Origin: Sphingomonas sanxanigenens DSM 19645 = NX02
GTDB lineage: Bacteria > Pseudomonadota > Alphaproteobacteria > Sphingomonadales > Sphingomonadaceae
Assembly (NCBI RefSeq): GCF_000512205.2
Contig: NZ_CP006644.1
Location: 992,001-1,056,000, forward strand
DNA: 64,000 nucleotides
Direction: 5' to 3'
Positions 1-7,888 of this stretch are shown here, in pieces (positions within the stretch are counted from its first letter, which is position 1; the number at the start of each line of letters is the position of its first letter). The notes beneath the pieces are model-generated. The model was not told the DNA's origin. It did not search any database and saw only the letters and a program-made list of their open reading frames with translations. The translations under genes were made by a program, and so were the position numbers.

Positions 1-186
1 TTCACCGTGCCCTCGTCGCTCGCCGGCCTGCCGGCGATGTCGGTGCCGGGCGGTCTCGACGCGCAAGGCCTGCCGCTGGGGCTGCAGATCATCGGCAAGG
101 CGCTGGACGAACAGGGCGTGCTCAACGCAGGCCTCGCGATCGAACAGCGCGCGGGGTTCACGGCGCGGCCGGGGAAGTGGTGGTAA
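1..186 (+). CDS. gatA: GatA C-terminal end (amidotransferase subunit A), partial
   Basis: The last 61 codons of the glutamyl/aspartyl-tRNA amidotransferase subunit A, the amidase that releases ammonia from glutamine for GatB. The frame is open from base 1 and ends at TAA 184-186. The residues [14 protein letters not shown] and [11 protein letters not shown] are the conserved C-terminal amidase segment that lines the active site. The start lies outside the window. gatB follows at 922, but a vapBC pair sits between them, so the usual close gatA-gatB spacing is broken. Identity rests on family motifs and on synteny with gatB. Confidence 0.93.
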   Translation, partial: FTVPSSLAGLPAMSVPGGLDAQGLPLGLQIIGKALDEQGVLNAGLAIEQRAGFTARPGKWW

Positions 187-207
187 GCGACGGGCGTTTG
201 CTCGACA

Positions 208-230
208 GGTAATACCAAGGATGGTAATAC
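208..230. promoter_or_regulatory. Candidate vapBC operator
   Basis: Two copies of GGTAATAC (208-215 and 223-230) lie just upstream of the antitoxin start at 238. The inner bases also form an inverted repeat, TACC-N6-GGTA. AbrB-type antitoxins commonly bind repeats at their own promoter, so this is the likely autoregulatory site; the binding itself is inferred. Confidence 0.45.
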
Positions 231-237
231 TTCAGCC

Positions 238-516
238 ATGGGTAAGCTCAGCAATCTCACGGTGAAGGGGCAGGTCACGATCCCCAAGGACGTGCGCGAC
301 GCGCTTGGTCTCAAGCCCGGCGAGCCGGTTGAGATCGAGTGGCGTGGCGGCGACGAGGCGGTGATCCGCAAGCCGCGCATCGATCGCGACGTGGAACTCG
401 CGCGGATTCGCGCGAGGATGGAGGCCGCGCTGGCCGATTTCGTCAGCCTTCAACCGGGGCGGCCCACCGATGAGATCATGCGGGACATTCGCGGCGACGA
501 ATACGATCCTGCATGA
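238..516 (+). CDS. vapB: VapB-type antitoxin, SpoVT/AbrB fold
   Basis: A 92-residue protein. Residues 3-45 form an AbrB-type swapped-hairpin DNA-binding domain (LTVKGQVTIPKDVRDALGLKPG, a typical looped-hinge pattern). The C-terminal half is charged and would be the toxin-neutralising tail. Its TGA overlaps the vapC start by 4 nt (ATGA), which is the usual coupling of these pairs. The ribosome site is weak: AAGGA at 217-221 lies about 16 nt upstream. It is expected to neutralise VapC and repress the promoter. The family call is firm; the regulation is inferred from the family and from the repeats upstream. Confidence 0.85.
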   Translation: MGKLSNLTVKGQVTIPKDVRDALGLKPGEPVEIEWRGGDEAVIRKPRIDRDVELARIRARMEAALADFVSLQPGRPTDEIMRDIRGDEYDPA

Positions 517-929
517 TCATGGTGGACACGAATGTCGTGATTGATCTGCTCCAGCATGATCCACGCTGGCATCGGTGGTCGTTCGAAGCGGTGGCGGCAG
601 CGCAACTCGAAGGAGAGGTTGCCGTGAGTGCCATCGTGATGGGCGAGCTTGCCCCCGTGGCGAATGATGTTGCCGGCCTCACGGCAATGCTCGATCGGCT
701 GGGTCTTTCGGTTCACGACCTTGCTGCTCCGGCTGCGCATCGCGCGGGTCAGGCCCACCACGCCTACCGCAAGGCAGGCGGCAAGCGGGACAAGATCCTC
801 GCGGACTTTCTGATCGGCGCGCATGCGGTGGATCAGGCAGACGCCTTGATCACTCGTGACCCGCGCCATTATCGCAGTTATTTTCCAGCGCTTGCGCTGA
901 TCAGCCCATCGAAAGACGATCATGACTGA
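513..929 (+). CDS. vapC: VapC-type toxin, PIN-domain ribonuclease
   Basis: A 138-residue PIN-domain protein, the toxin partner of the gene before it. The acidic metal-binding residues of the family are present: D5 (VDTNV), E45 (MGEL), D98 (ADFLIGAHA) and D116 (TRDPRHY), so the nuclease looks intact. VapC toxins are Mg-dependent RNases that usually cut tRNA or rRNA. The frame overlaps vapB by 4 nt and runs 8 nt into gatB, so translation of the toxin and of GatB is physically linked. A start at 519 is a close alternative. Confidence 0.87.
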   Translation: MIMVDTNVVIDLLQHDPRWHRWSFEAVAAAQLEGEVAVSAIVMGELAPVANDVAGLTAMLDRLGLSVHDLAAPAAHRAGQAHHAYRKAGGKRDKILADFLIGAHAVDQADALITRDPRHYRSYFPALALISPSKDDHD

Positions 930-2394
930 AAGCAGCTATCGCATCCAGGGTGCCACCGGCGAATGGGAGGTCGTGATCGGCCTCGAGGTCCATGCGCAGG
1001 TCACGTCGAACGCCAAGCTGTTCTCCGGCGCGGCGACGGCTTTCGGCGCCGAGCCCAATTCGCAGGTGAGCCTGATCGACGCGGCGATGCCCGGCATGCT
1101 GCCGGTGCCGAACCGCGAGTGCATCCGCCAGGCGGTGCGCACCGGCATGGCGATCGACGCGCAGATCAACCGCTGGTCGCGCTTCGACCGCAAGAATTAT
1201 TTCTATGCCGATCTCCCGCAGGGCTATCAGATCAGCCAGCTCTACCATCCGCTGGTGGGTGAGGGCGCGATCGAGATCGAGCCCGCGGAAGGCGTGACCA
1301 AGACGATCGGCGTCGAGCGCATCCATGTCGAGCAGGATGCCGGCAAGCTGATGCACGATCAGCATCCGACGCGCTCCTATGTCGATCTCAACCGCTCCGG
1401 CGTGGCGCTGATGGAGATCGTGTCGCGGCCCGACATGCGCTCGCCGGCGGAAGCCGGGGCCTATGTGAAGAAGCTGCGCTCGATCCTGCGCTATGTCGGC
1501 TCATGCGACGGCAATATGGATGAGGGCTCGATGCGCGCCGACGTCAATGTCAGCGTGCGCCGCCCCGGCGAACCGTTCGGCACGCGCACCGAGACCAAGA
1601 ACGTCAACTCGGTGCGCTTCGTGCAGGCTGTGGTCGAGATCGAGGCGAAGCGGCAGGTCGGCGTGATCGAGGATGGCGGCACGATCGTGCAGGAAACCCG
1701 CCTGTTCGATCCGGACAAGTTCGAGACGCGGTCGATGCGCTCCAAGGAGGATGCGCACGACTATCGCTACTTCCCCGATCCCGATCTGCTGCCGCTGGAA
1801 CTGGACGACGCCTTCCTCGCGGAATGCCGCGCCAGCCTGCCCGAACTGCCCGATGCCAAGCGCAAGCGCTATGAGGGCGAACTCGGCCTGCCGGCCTACA
1901 ACGCGGACGTGCTGACCGCCGAGATCGAGACCGCGCGCTGGTTCGAGGCGCTGCTCGACGCGCTGGCGAAGCCCGACCTCGCGCGCCAGGCCTCCAACTG
2001 GGTGATCTCCGACCTGTTCGGCGCGCTCAACCGGCTGGGCAAGGATATCGAGGACAGCCCGGTGACGCCGCGGCAGGGCGCCGAACTGCTTGGCCTCGTG
2101 GCCGATGGCACCTTGTCCGGCACGCTCGCCAAGCAGGTGTTCGAGATCATGCTGGAGACCGGCGACGATCCCGCGCGGATCGTCGAGGAAAAGGGCCTCA
2201 AGCAGACCAGCGACACCGGCGCGATCGAGGCCGCGATCGCCGATGTGATGGCCGCCAATGCCGACAAGGTCGCCGACTATCGCGGCGGCAAGGACAAGCT
2301 GTTCGGCTTCTTCGTCGGCCAGACGATGAAGGCGATGGGCGGCAAGGCCAATCCCGGCGTGGTCAATGAGCTGCTGAAGAAGGCGCTGGGCTGA
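922..2394 (+). CDS. gatB: Aspartyl/glutamyl-tRNA amidotransferase subunit B
   Basis: Full-length GatB, 490 residues, normal for the family. The N-terminus carries the GatB signature ([13 protein letters not shown]), the middle holds the cradle and kinase-like region ([18 protein letters not shown]), and the last ~150 residues are the GatB/YqeY tail that grips tRNA. It activates Glu-tRNA(Gln) or Asp-tRNA(Asn) with ATP and transfers ammonia from GatA. The start overlaps vapC by 8 nt. gatC is not in the window; it probably lies upstream of gatA. No damage is visible. Confidence 0.96.
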   Translation: MTESSYRIQGATGEWEVVIGLEVHAQVTSNAKLFSGAATAFGAEPNSQVSLIDAAMPGMLPVPNRECIRQAVRTGMAIDAQINRWSRFDRKNYFYADLPQGYQISQLYHPLVGEGAIEIEPAEGVTKTIGVERIHVEQDAGKLMHDQHPTRSYVDLNRSGVALMEIVSRPDMRSPAEAGAYVKKLRSILRYVGSCDGNMDEGSMRADVNVSVRRPGEPFGTRTETKNVNSVRFVQAVVEIEAKRQVGVIEDGGTIVQETRLFDPDKFETRSMRSKEDAHDYRYFPDPDLLPLELDDAFLAECRASLPELPDAKRKRYEGELGLPAYNADVLTAEIETARWFEALLDALAKPDLARQASNWVISDLFGALNRLGKDIEDSPVTPRQGAELLGLVADGTLSGTLAKQVFEIMLETGDDPARIVEEKGLKQTSDTGAIEAAIADVMAANADKVADYRGGKDKLFGFFVGQTMKAMGGKANPGVVNELLKKALG

Positions 2395-2404
2395 TTTGCG
2401 GCCT

Positions 2405-2427
2405 GCCGCTCGCTGGAAGCGGGCGGC
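2405..2427 (+). terminator. Candidate gatB terminator
   Basis: A stem starting 11 nt after the gatB stop: GCCGCTCGC pairs with GCGGGCGGC around a TGGAA loop, with one G-T pair. There is no clear T-run, so it may be a 3' stabilising hairpin rather than a full terminator. Confidence 0.4.
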
Positions 2428-2553
2428 GGCGCGGTTATTTGCTCCGAATTGGCAATTGATCGCCGTTCCGCGGTCGCACCTGCTTGTGTCCTCCCCGGCT
2501 TGAGCTAGACATGTCTTCGAGCACCTTTGGTGCTCTGGGGGTATTGGGGGAAT

Positions 2554-3237
2554 ATGAGCAGATTGACGATGCGCACCGCCTGTTCGGCGGTGCTGTGCGC
2601 TGTGCTGATCGTGCCGACCGGCACGTTCGCGCAGACGGACGCTGCGCCGGCCGTCGTTGCGGCGACACCGGCAGTGACGGATGCCGCGCCGCAGGGCGGA
2701 ACCCGCTATCTCGCTGACAGCGTTTCGCCGTTCGGCCCCGCCAGTGTTGGCGAAGCCGAGCGCGCAGCACTGACGATGCCTAATATCGCTTTCCAGCCCA
2801 CTGGAGAGGAGGCGAAGGATTTCGACAAATATTATGTGTTTCATCGGCCGGGCACCGATTTCGCCAGCGCCTACGCGGATATCAGTGAATGCGACGGCTA
2901 TGCGCGCGGCCTGACGAGCGGCGTCACCTATATGGAGACGCCCTATCCCTATGCGGGTACGCTGGGCGGGGCGATCGGTGGTGCCATCGGCAATGCCATG
3001 GCCGCGGCGATCTTCGGCTCGGCCGAGAAACGCAGGATGCGCCGCGTGAACATGCGTCAATGCATGAACTACAAGGGCTATGAGCGCTACGGTCTGCCCA
3101 AGCCGCTGTGGGAAGCCTTCAATTTCGAAGAGGGCTTGTCCGGTGTGAAGGAGGAGGAGCGGCAGCGTTGCCTGAGGCAGCAGGCGCTGGTCGCCTCCGC
3201 CACGAACGCGCCGCAGGGCGGGGGGCTGGGGTTGTGA
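2554..3237 (+). CDS. Exported protein of unknown function, pair member A
   Basis: A 227-residue protein of no family I recognise. The start at 2554 has GGGGGAAT just before it and gives a clean signal peptide ending near TGTFAQ; a TTG at 2527 is less likely. Residues ~110-190 hold two cysteines (SECDGYARGL and RQCMNYKGYERYGL) around a glycine-rich stretch (GGAIGGAIGNAM) like a glycine zipper, so it may associate with a membrane. The protein encoded at 4134 shares this layout. The stop overlaps the next start (TGATG), so the two are translationally coupled. Probably periplasmic or membrane-attached. Confidence 0.75.
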   Translation: MSRLTMRTACSAVLCAVLIVPTGTFAQTDAAPAVVAATPAVTDAAPQGGTRYLADSVSPFGPASVGEAERAALTMPNIAFQPTGEEAKDFDKYYVFHRPGTDFASAYADISECDGYARGLTSGVTYMETPYPYAGTLGGAIGGAIGNAMAAAIFGSAEKRRMRRVNMRQCMNYKGYERYGLPKPLWEAFNFEEGLSGVKEEERQRCLRQQALVASATNAPQGGGLGL

Positions 3238-4085
3238 TGCGCCGTCCGTTCGCCCGCGCCGTGGCCGGTCTCGCGATGGTCGGCATCGGCCTCACCGCAC
3301 CCGCGCTTGCGGAAAAGCCGCCCGTTTTCGTTACCACGGCACCTGTCAAGGACAAGCCGGCGGTTACACTCGATCCTGCCCAAGGCTATATGCTGGTGCG
3401 GGCGCCGACGCCCGTGGCGCTCTATTTCGTTCGCGAACCGAGCGCCGCAGATCAGGCGACCTATGATGCGCTGCGTAAAAAAGCGCTCGCTGAGTCCCAC
3501 GCCAAATATCAGAAAAAGCGGGCCGCCTATGACAACGCGAAGATCGCCGCGGCCAAACCGAACAGCACGATCGTCGTGCCGGAAGAACCCGTCGAGCCGA
3601 CCGAGGCGAATTTCGAATTCACCCCGTTCGCAATGATGGCGGGGGTACAGGTCGGGGCGCTCAACCGGTTCGGCAAGCAGGCCGACGGATCGACCTACGT
3701 GCAGGCAGTGACGCCCGGCACATACCGGCTCTACGGTCCGATGACGGTTCTTCCTGGCGGGGCGGTTATGGGTACATGCCTTTGCATGGGCAGTGTCAAG
3801 TTTGACGTTGCGGCGGGAGCGATCGTCGATCTCGGCGACATTCTCCTCACGCCGCAGACGACGACCGATCGCATGCTTAACGGTGTCCAGCTTGGCATCG
3901 TGCCGCCGGCTGCCGATCGGACCAATGATCCCCGATTGGCCGCGCTGCCGATCCGACCGGCAAGATTCAAGCCCGCCGGAAAGCTGCCGAATTATTTCGG
4001 CCTCGGCATTTCGCGCCTCGCAGCCATCCCGGGCGTGATGCGCTATGAACGCGATAATATTGTCGATCTGACGGCGGCCAACTGA
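3237..4085 (+). CDS. Exported protein of unknown function, pair member B
   Basis: A 282-residue protein with a signal peptide (RPFARAVAGLAMVGIG ... APALA). The ATG at 3237 shares one base with the previous stop. It starts its mature part with a DPAQGYMLVRAP segment, has a lysine/alanine-rich stretch around residues 75-115 that may be helical, then PGTYRLYG, AGAIVDLGDI and RPARFKPAGKLPNYFG near the end. These same blocks recur in the protein at 4595, so the two are paralogues. A CLCMG cysteine pair lies near residue 181. I see no enzyme motif; function unknown. Confidence 0.75.
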   Translation: MRRPFARAVAGLAMVGIGLTAPALAEKPPVFVTTAPVKDKPAVTLDPAQGYMLVRAPTPVALYFVREPSAADQATYDALRKKALAESHAKYQKKRAAYDNAKIAAAKPNSTIVVPEEPVEPTEANFEFTPFAMMAGVQVGALNRFGKQADGSTYVQAVTPGTYRLYGPMTVLPGGAVMGTCLCMGSVKFDVAAGAIVDLGDILLTPQTTTDRMLNGVQLGIVPPAADRTNDPRLAALPIRPARFKPAGKLPNYFGLGISRLAAIPGVMRYERDNIVDLTAAN

Positions 4086-4133
4086 CGGCGAGCCGCGAGG
4101 CCTGCCGACATATATTGCGGGGGAGGGGGCAGT

Positions 4134-4598
4134 ATGAGGATGCCTCATTCATTGCTGACTGCATTGCTCGTAGGGCCCATGCTCTTCGCGGCCACGCCTG
4201 CTGCAGCGCGCGAATACTATTATTTCTATCGTGCGAACACGGCGCGCGAAGCCTATATCGCCGACCGCGAGGCGTGCGAGCGTCTCGCCGGCGGCGTCGA
4301 TCGCCGCGCGGGTCCGATGGTCTACATGCCCTATAATCGCAACCTGACCGGTGCGCAGAATGGATTGGCGCAGGGGATTGCCGGCCTGTTCATCGGCCTG
4401 ATGTCGGGCGGCGAAACGCGGCGGACAATGAGCGTCGTCGAGCGCACCTGCATGGCCGACAAGGGCTATGCGCGATACGAAGTCGACAAGCAGGTCGTGA
4501 AGGACATCGAGAAACTGGACGATGTCGATGCGCGAGTAGAACGCTACTTCGCGCTCGCCACCGCCGACACGCCAACGGGCAAGAGGATGAAGGAATGA
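4134..4598 (+). CDS. Exported protein of unknown function, pair member A'
   Basis: A 154-residue shorter relative of the protein at 2554. After a signal peptide ending at PAAA it reads YYYFYRANTAREAY...ACERLAGG, matching YYVFHRPGTDFASAY...ECDGYARGL in the larger copy. It then has a glycine-rich hydrophobic stretch (GLAQGIAGLFIGLMSGG) and a second cysteine in RTCMADKGYARYEV. Spacing of the two cysteines and the zipper is kept. The stop overlaps the next start by 4 nt (ATGA). Function unknown; the repeated pairing with a B-type gene suggests that A and B proteins act together. Confidence 0.75.
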   Translation: MRMPHSLLTALLVGPMLFAATPAAAREYYYFYRANTAREAYIADREACERLAGGVDRRAGPMVYMPYNRNLTGAQNGLAQGIAGLFIGLMSGGETRRTMSVVERTCMADKGYARYEVDKQVVKDIEKLDDVDARVERYFALATADTPTGKRMKE

Positions 4599-5278
4599 AA
4601 AGGCTGATCGCGGCTGCGCTGCTCTGGCTGTTCGCAACGTTGCCCGTGCATGCGAAGGCGCCGGTGATCGACCCGGCGAAGGCCTATGTTCTCGTCGAAG
4701 TGGGCAATCTCGACGACGCGATGATGAAGGGAACGAAGGTGCCGGGGGTCGTCACGCTGGCCCGCTATGACGCCGAAAAGGGCGATGTGCCGGGTGGTGC
4801 TGACCGCATCGTCACGCAGGGCAAGGCGTTCGGCAAGAGCAAGACCGGGCGCCTCTATCTGTTCGAACTCGCCGCCGGCAACTGGGTGATCGAGGGCGCG
4901 AATGGAACCGCCTTTTCGCTGGGCAGCATGATGTTCGCGATCGCGCCCGGCGAGATCGTCGATCTGGGTGTGCTTGATCCCGCTGTCGACTGGGCGGAGG
5001 GTGAGGCGCCAAAGAGCGTACTCAGCGGGATGATGGGGGCGATGCTGTTCGGCTCTATGCAGCCCAAGGATCCGCGGCCCGTGCGCATCGACTGGCACGC
5101 ACGCGGTCCCTCGGATCTGGTCGCGCCGCCGGCTCTCGCCGGCCGCACGATCGTGCCGGCCAGCTTCACGCCCGATCGGACGTTCGGCAACTATCTTGGT
5201 GGGCTGGTCAACCGTTTCGGCGGCCGCGCCGCCCGGCGCGGCGCCAGCACCGCAACGACTGTTTCTCCCCAGCTCTGA
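4595..5278 (+). CDS. Exported protein of unknown function, pair member B'
   Basis: A 227-residue protein with a signal peptide (RLIAAALLWLFATLPVHA). It shares with the protein at 3237 the blocks DPAKAYVLVEVG, LAAGNWVIEG, APGEIVDLGVLDP and PASFTPDRTFGNYLGGL, in the same order, so it is the second copy of the B type. It lacks the lysine/alanine-rich insert of the larger copy. It is last in the A-B-A'-B' set. No catalytic motif is visible; the beta-rich pattern fits a periplasmic or surface protein. Confidence 0.75.
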   Translation: MKRLIAAALLWLFATLPVHAKAPVIDPAKAYVLVEVGNLDDAMMKGTKVPGVVTLARYDAEKGDVPGGADRIVTQGKAFGKSKTGRLYLFELAAGNWVIEGANGTAFSLGSMMFAIAPGEIVDLGVLDPAVDWAEGEAPKSVLSGMMGAMLFGSMQPKDPRPVRIDWHARGPSDLVAPPALAGRTIVPASFTPDRTFGNYLGGLVNRFGGRAARRGASTATTVSPQL

Positions 5279-5373
5279 CCGACGGGAACCGCGCGTGCGC
5301 GGCCAACCATTGCAGGGAACCGCTTGCCCCGTCGTCCATTCAAGCTCGATCGTCAATGCGATGGAGCGGCTGC

Positions 5374-5628
5374 ATGAAAATCGTTGTGGGCGAATTCGAT
5401 ACGCGGCGCGAGGCGGATCGCGCGATGGAGCGGCTGGTGCAGGAATATGGCATCGAGCGCACCGGCATCGCGTTCGCGCCCGAAGGCCGTGGCGAGGGTG
5501 AGGGCCGCGTCGCCCAGGGCGGCTCGGCCCTGATGCCGGCGATTTCGATCGAAGCCGATGACGAGACGGCGGATCTGGTGCGCAACGTGCTGGTCACCGC
5601 CGGGGCGGCGTACGCGCAGGTCTGCTGA
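5374..5628 (+). CDS. Small conserved hypothetical protein
   Basis: An 84-residue acidic protein starting MKIVVGEFDTRREADRAMERL. The start at 5374 is preceded by GGAG with 7 nt spacing; an upstream in-frame start at 5356 has no such site. The sequence alternates strand and helix (EADRAMERLVQEYGI, ADDETADLVRNVLVTAGAA), suggesting a small ferredoxin-like or ACT-like fold similar to general-stress proteins of the YflT/heat-induced type. That likeness is only impressionistic. It stands alone between the exported set and tRNA-Leu. Confidence 0.6.
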   Translation: MKIVVGEFDTRREADRAMERLVQEYGIERTGIAFAPEGRGEGEGRVAQGGSALMPAISIEADDETADLVRNVLVTAGAAYAQVC

Positions 5629-5658
5629 CAGGCGCGTACGGCCGCTGGCATTTCGCGC

Positions 5659-5850
5659 CTATGCGGCGTCCGGGTTGCCTTCTATATCGCCCTGATCGGG
5701 CAGGCCGGCGTCGATCGCGCCGGAGGTGTTGGGATCGTCGATCGGTGCGGGACGGTCGGTGTCGCCATCGGGCGGCACGATCTCGTCGGGAACCTCTGCG
5801 GGCATGTCGGGTGGGCTGTCGGGGTTGGGATCGGTGGGCACGGTGGCCAT
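5659..5850 (-). CDS. Small acidic proline-rich protein
   Basis: A 63-residue protein made almost wholly of Pro, Asp, Glu, Gly and Ala, so probably unfolded. The case for a real gene is the ribosome site AAAGGAGA placed 7 nt before the ATG, much better than chance. No signal peptide, cysteine or family motif. It is transcribed against its neighbours. Function unknown. Confidence 0.55.
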   Translation of the reverse strand: MATVPTDPNPDSPPDMPAEVPDEIVPPDGDTDRPAPIDDPNTSGAIDAGLPDQGDIEGNPDAA

Positions 5851-5961
5851 CGGTCGGTCTCCTTTCAGGGGAAGAAACGCGCGGGATCGGCACTTGATCC
5901 GCCGCCCGACTTGCCCTTGGGCCCAGCATTGCTATAGACGCCGCCGATCGGCGGTGTCCAA

Positions 5962-6046
5962 GCGGGCGTGGCGGAACTGGTAGACGCGCTGGATTTAGGT
6001 TCCAGTATCGCAAGATGTGGGGGTTCGAGTCCCTTCGCCCGCACCA
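5962..6046 (+). tRNA. tRNA-Leu (anticodon UAG)
   Basis: An 85-nt tRNA with a 7-bp acceptor stem (GCGGGCG 5962-5968 with CGCCCGC 6036-6042) and an encoded CCA at 6044-6046. The anticodon arm is CTGGA-TTTAGGT-TCCAG, giving anticodon UAG. The long variable arm typical of class II leucine tRNAs is present, and the T-arm reads GGGGGTTCGAGTCCC. It reads CUN codons and lies 63 nt upstream of tig. Confidence 0.96.
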
Positions 6047-6109
6047 GTCCCGTCACCTGCGCGCTGACGCTGCCCAGACGGATTCACCCGATAAAGGCAC
6101 GAACGAGCA

Positions 6110-7813
6110 ATGCAGACTGTCGAGACGTTGAACGAGGGCCTGAAGCGCGCCTACACGTTGACCATCACCGCCGCTGACATCGACGCGCGAGTCGAAAAGG
6201 AAGTGAAGTCGGTGGCGCCGCAGGTGCGCATGCCCGGCTTCCGCCCCGGCAAGGTGCCCGCCAACATCGTCCGCAAGCTGCATGGCCCCGCGCTCGCGCA
6301 GGACGCGCTCAACAATTCGATCCAGGAAGGCGTGCAGAAGCTGATCGCCGACAACCGCCTGCGCCCTGCGCTGCAGCCGTCGGTCGAACTGGCCGATGGC
6401 TATGAGCTCGGCAAGGATGCCGAGGTCAAGGTCGAGCTGGAAGTGCTGCCGGACGTGCCGGCGCCGTCGATCGAAGGCCTGAAGCTGGAGCGGCTGACCG
6501 TGCCGGTTGCCGATGCGCAGATCGACGAGGCGGTCAACCGCATCGCCGGACAGAACAAGAGCTTCGAAGACGCCCCCGCCGACCATGAAGCCCAGACCGG
6601 CGACCTGGTGGTGATGGACTTCGTCGGCAAGGTCGACGGCGAGGCGTTCGAGGGCGGCACCGGCGAAGGCATGTCGGTCGAGATCGGCTCGGGCCAGCTC
6701 ATCCCCGGCTTCGAGGACCAGATCGTCGGCGTGAAGGCCAATGAAGAGCGCACCATCGAGGTCACCTTCCCCGAGGATTATAACGCCGAGAACCTGAAGG
6801 GTAAGGCGGCGACGTTCGATCTGGTCATCCAGGCGGTGAAGACCCCCAAGGAGACCGCGGCCGACGACGAGTTCGCCAAGCAGCTCGGTCTCGAAGGCAT
6901 CGACCAGCTCCGCGACCTGATCAAGGGCCAGATCGAGCAGGAGCATAACGGCCTCACCCGCACCCACATGAAGCGCAAGCTGCTCGACCAGCTCGCCGAG
7001 TCGCACGACTTCGAAGTGCCGCCGACGATGGTCGAGATGGAATTCGACCAGATCTGGCGCCAGCTCGAGCATGAGGCGGGCCATGAGGCCGATCCGGAAG
7101 CGGCGAAGGCGGAGCTCGAGAATGATCGCGACGATTATCGTCGCATCGCCGAGCGCCGCGTGCGCCTGGGCCTGCTGCTGTCGGAGATCGGCCAGGCCAA
7201 CGGCGTCGAGGTCAGCCAGGGCGAGATGCAGCGCCTGATGGCGCAGGCGGCGCAGCAGTACGCGCCCAAGGATCGCGAGCGCTTCATGCAGTACATCCAG
7301 CAGGAGCCGATGGCCGCCGCCCAGCTCCGCGCGCCGCTGTATGAGGACAAGGTCGTCGACTTCCTGTTCGACAAGGCCGAGATCAGCGACCGCGAAGTGA
7401 CCCGCGAGGAACTGGAAGCCGAGATCGAGGCGGACGAGGACGGCAACGTCCACGTCCATGGCCCGGATTGCGGCCACGACCACAGCCATCATGATCATTC
7501 GCACGATCATGACCATGGCCACGACCATGCCGAGCCGGCCGCTGCCGCCGAGGCAGAGGCTGAGGCTGAGGCTGAGGCCGAACCGGTGAAGAAGCCTGCC
7601 AAGAAGGCGGCGGCGAAGAAGGCCGCCCCGGCCGAGGACGCCGAGGCTCCGGCCGAAGAGTCCGCCGACGCCGCCGATGCCGCCGAGGCCAAGCCGGCGA
7701 AGAAGCCGGCTGCCAAGAAGAAGGCCGCCGAGGCGGCCGACGAGGGCGAGGCCGAAGCCGAGCCGGCCAAGAAGCCTGCCAAGAAGGCGGCGAAGAAGGC
7801 CGACGCGGAGTAA
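6110..7813 (+). CDS. tig: Trigger factor with long His-rich and Lys/Ala-rich tail
   Basis: Ribosome-bound chaperone and prolyl isomerase. Residues 1-~145 form the ribosome-docking domain with the signature GFRPGKVP at 43-50; ~155-245 is the FKBP-like isomerase domain; ~260-430 is the SurA-like chaperone domain. The typical protein stops near 430-450 residues, but this one has 567. The extra tail starts with a histidine/aspartate-rich run (~447-477, repeated HDH units) that could bind nickel or zinc, then about 90 residues of Glu/Ala and KKPAKKA repeats resembling histone-H1-like tails. The order tig, clpP, clpX is standard for the group. Confidence 0.95.
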   Translation: MQTVETLNEGLKRAYTLTITAADIDARVEKEVKSVAPQVRMPGFRPGKVPANIVRKLHGPALAQDALNNSIQEGVQKLIADNRLRPALQPSVELADGYELGKDAEVKVELEVLPDVPAPSIEGLKLERLTVPVADAQIDEAVNRIAGQNKSFEDAPADHEAQTGDLVVMDFVGKVDGEAFEGGTGEGMSVEIGSGQLIPGFEDQIVGVKANEERTIEVTFPEDYNAENLKGKAATFDLVIQAVKTPKETAADDEFAKQLGLEGIDQLRDLIKGQIEQEHNGLTRTHMKRKLLDQLAESHDFEVPPTMVEMEFDQIWRQLEHEAGHEADPEAAKAELENDRDDYRRIAERRVRLGLLLSEIGQANGVEVSQGEMQRLMAQAAQQYAPKDRERFMQYIQQEPMAAAQLRAPLYEDKVVDFLFDKAEISDREVTREELEAEIEADEDGNVHVHGPDCGHDHSHHDHSHDHDHGHDHAEPAAAAEAEAEAEAEAEPVKKPAKKAAAKKAAPAEDAEAPAEESADAADAAEAKPAKKPAAKKKAAEAADEGEAEAEPAKKPAKKAAKKADAE

Positions 7814-7842
7814 TCCTCGTCCGTCGTGACGTTTGATACTCA

Positions 7843-7867
7843 CCCCTCCCCCGCGTCGGGGGAGGGG
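7843..7867. terminator. Perfect GC hairpin after tig
   Basis: CCCCTCCCCC (7843-7852) and GGGGGAGGGG (7858-7867) around a 5-nt loop, a perfect 10-bp stem 29 nt after the tig stop and 21 nt before the glycosyltransferase start. It belongs to the family of CTCCCC...GGGGAG palindromes dispersed in this window and may end or weaken tig transcription. Confidence 0.55.
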
Positions 7868-7888
7868 CATCATTTTCCGGAGCGCGGC

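Noticed and set aside
7440-7560. The repeated bases in the tig tail as a CRISPR or minisatellite
   Set aside because: They are codon-level repeats for HDH and EA residues inside an intact gene; there are no spacers.
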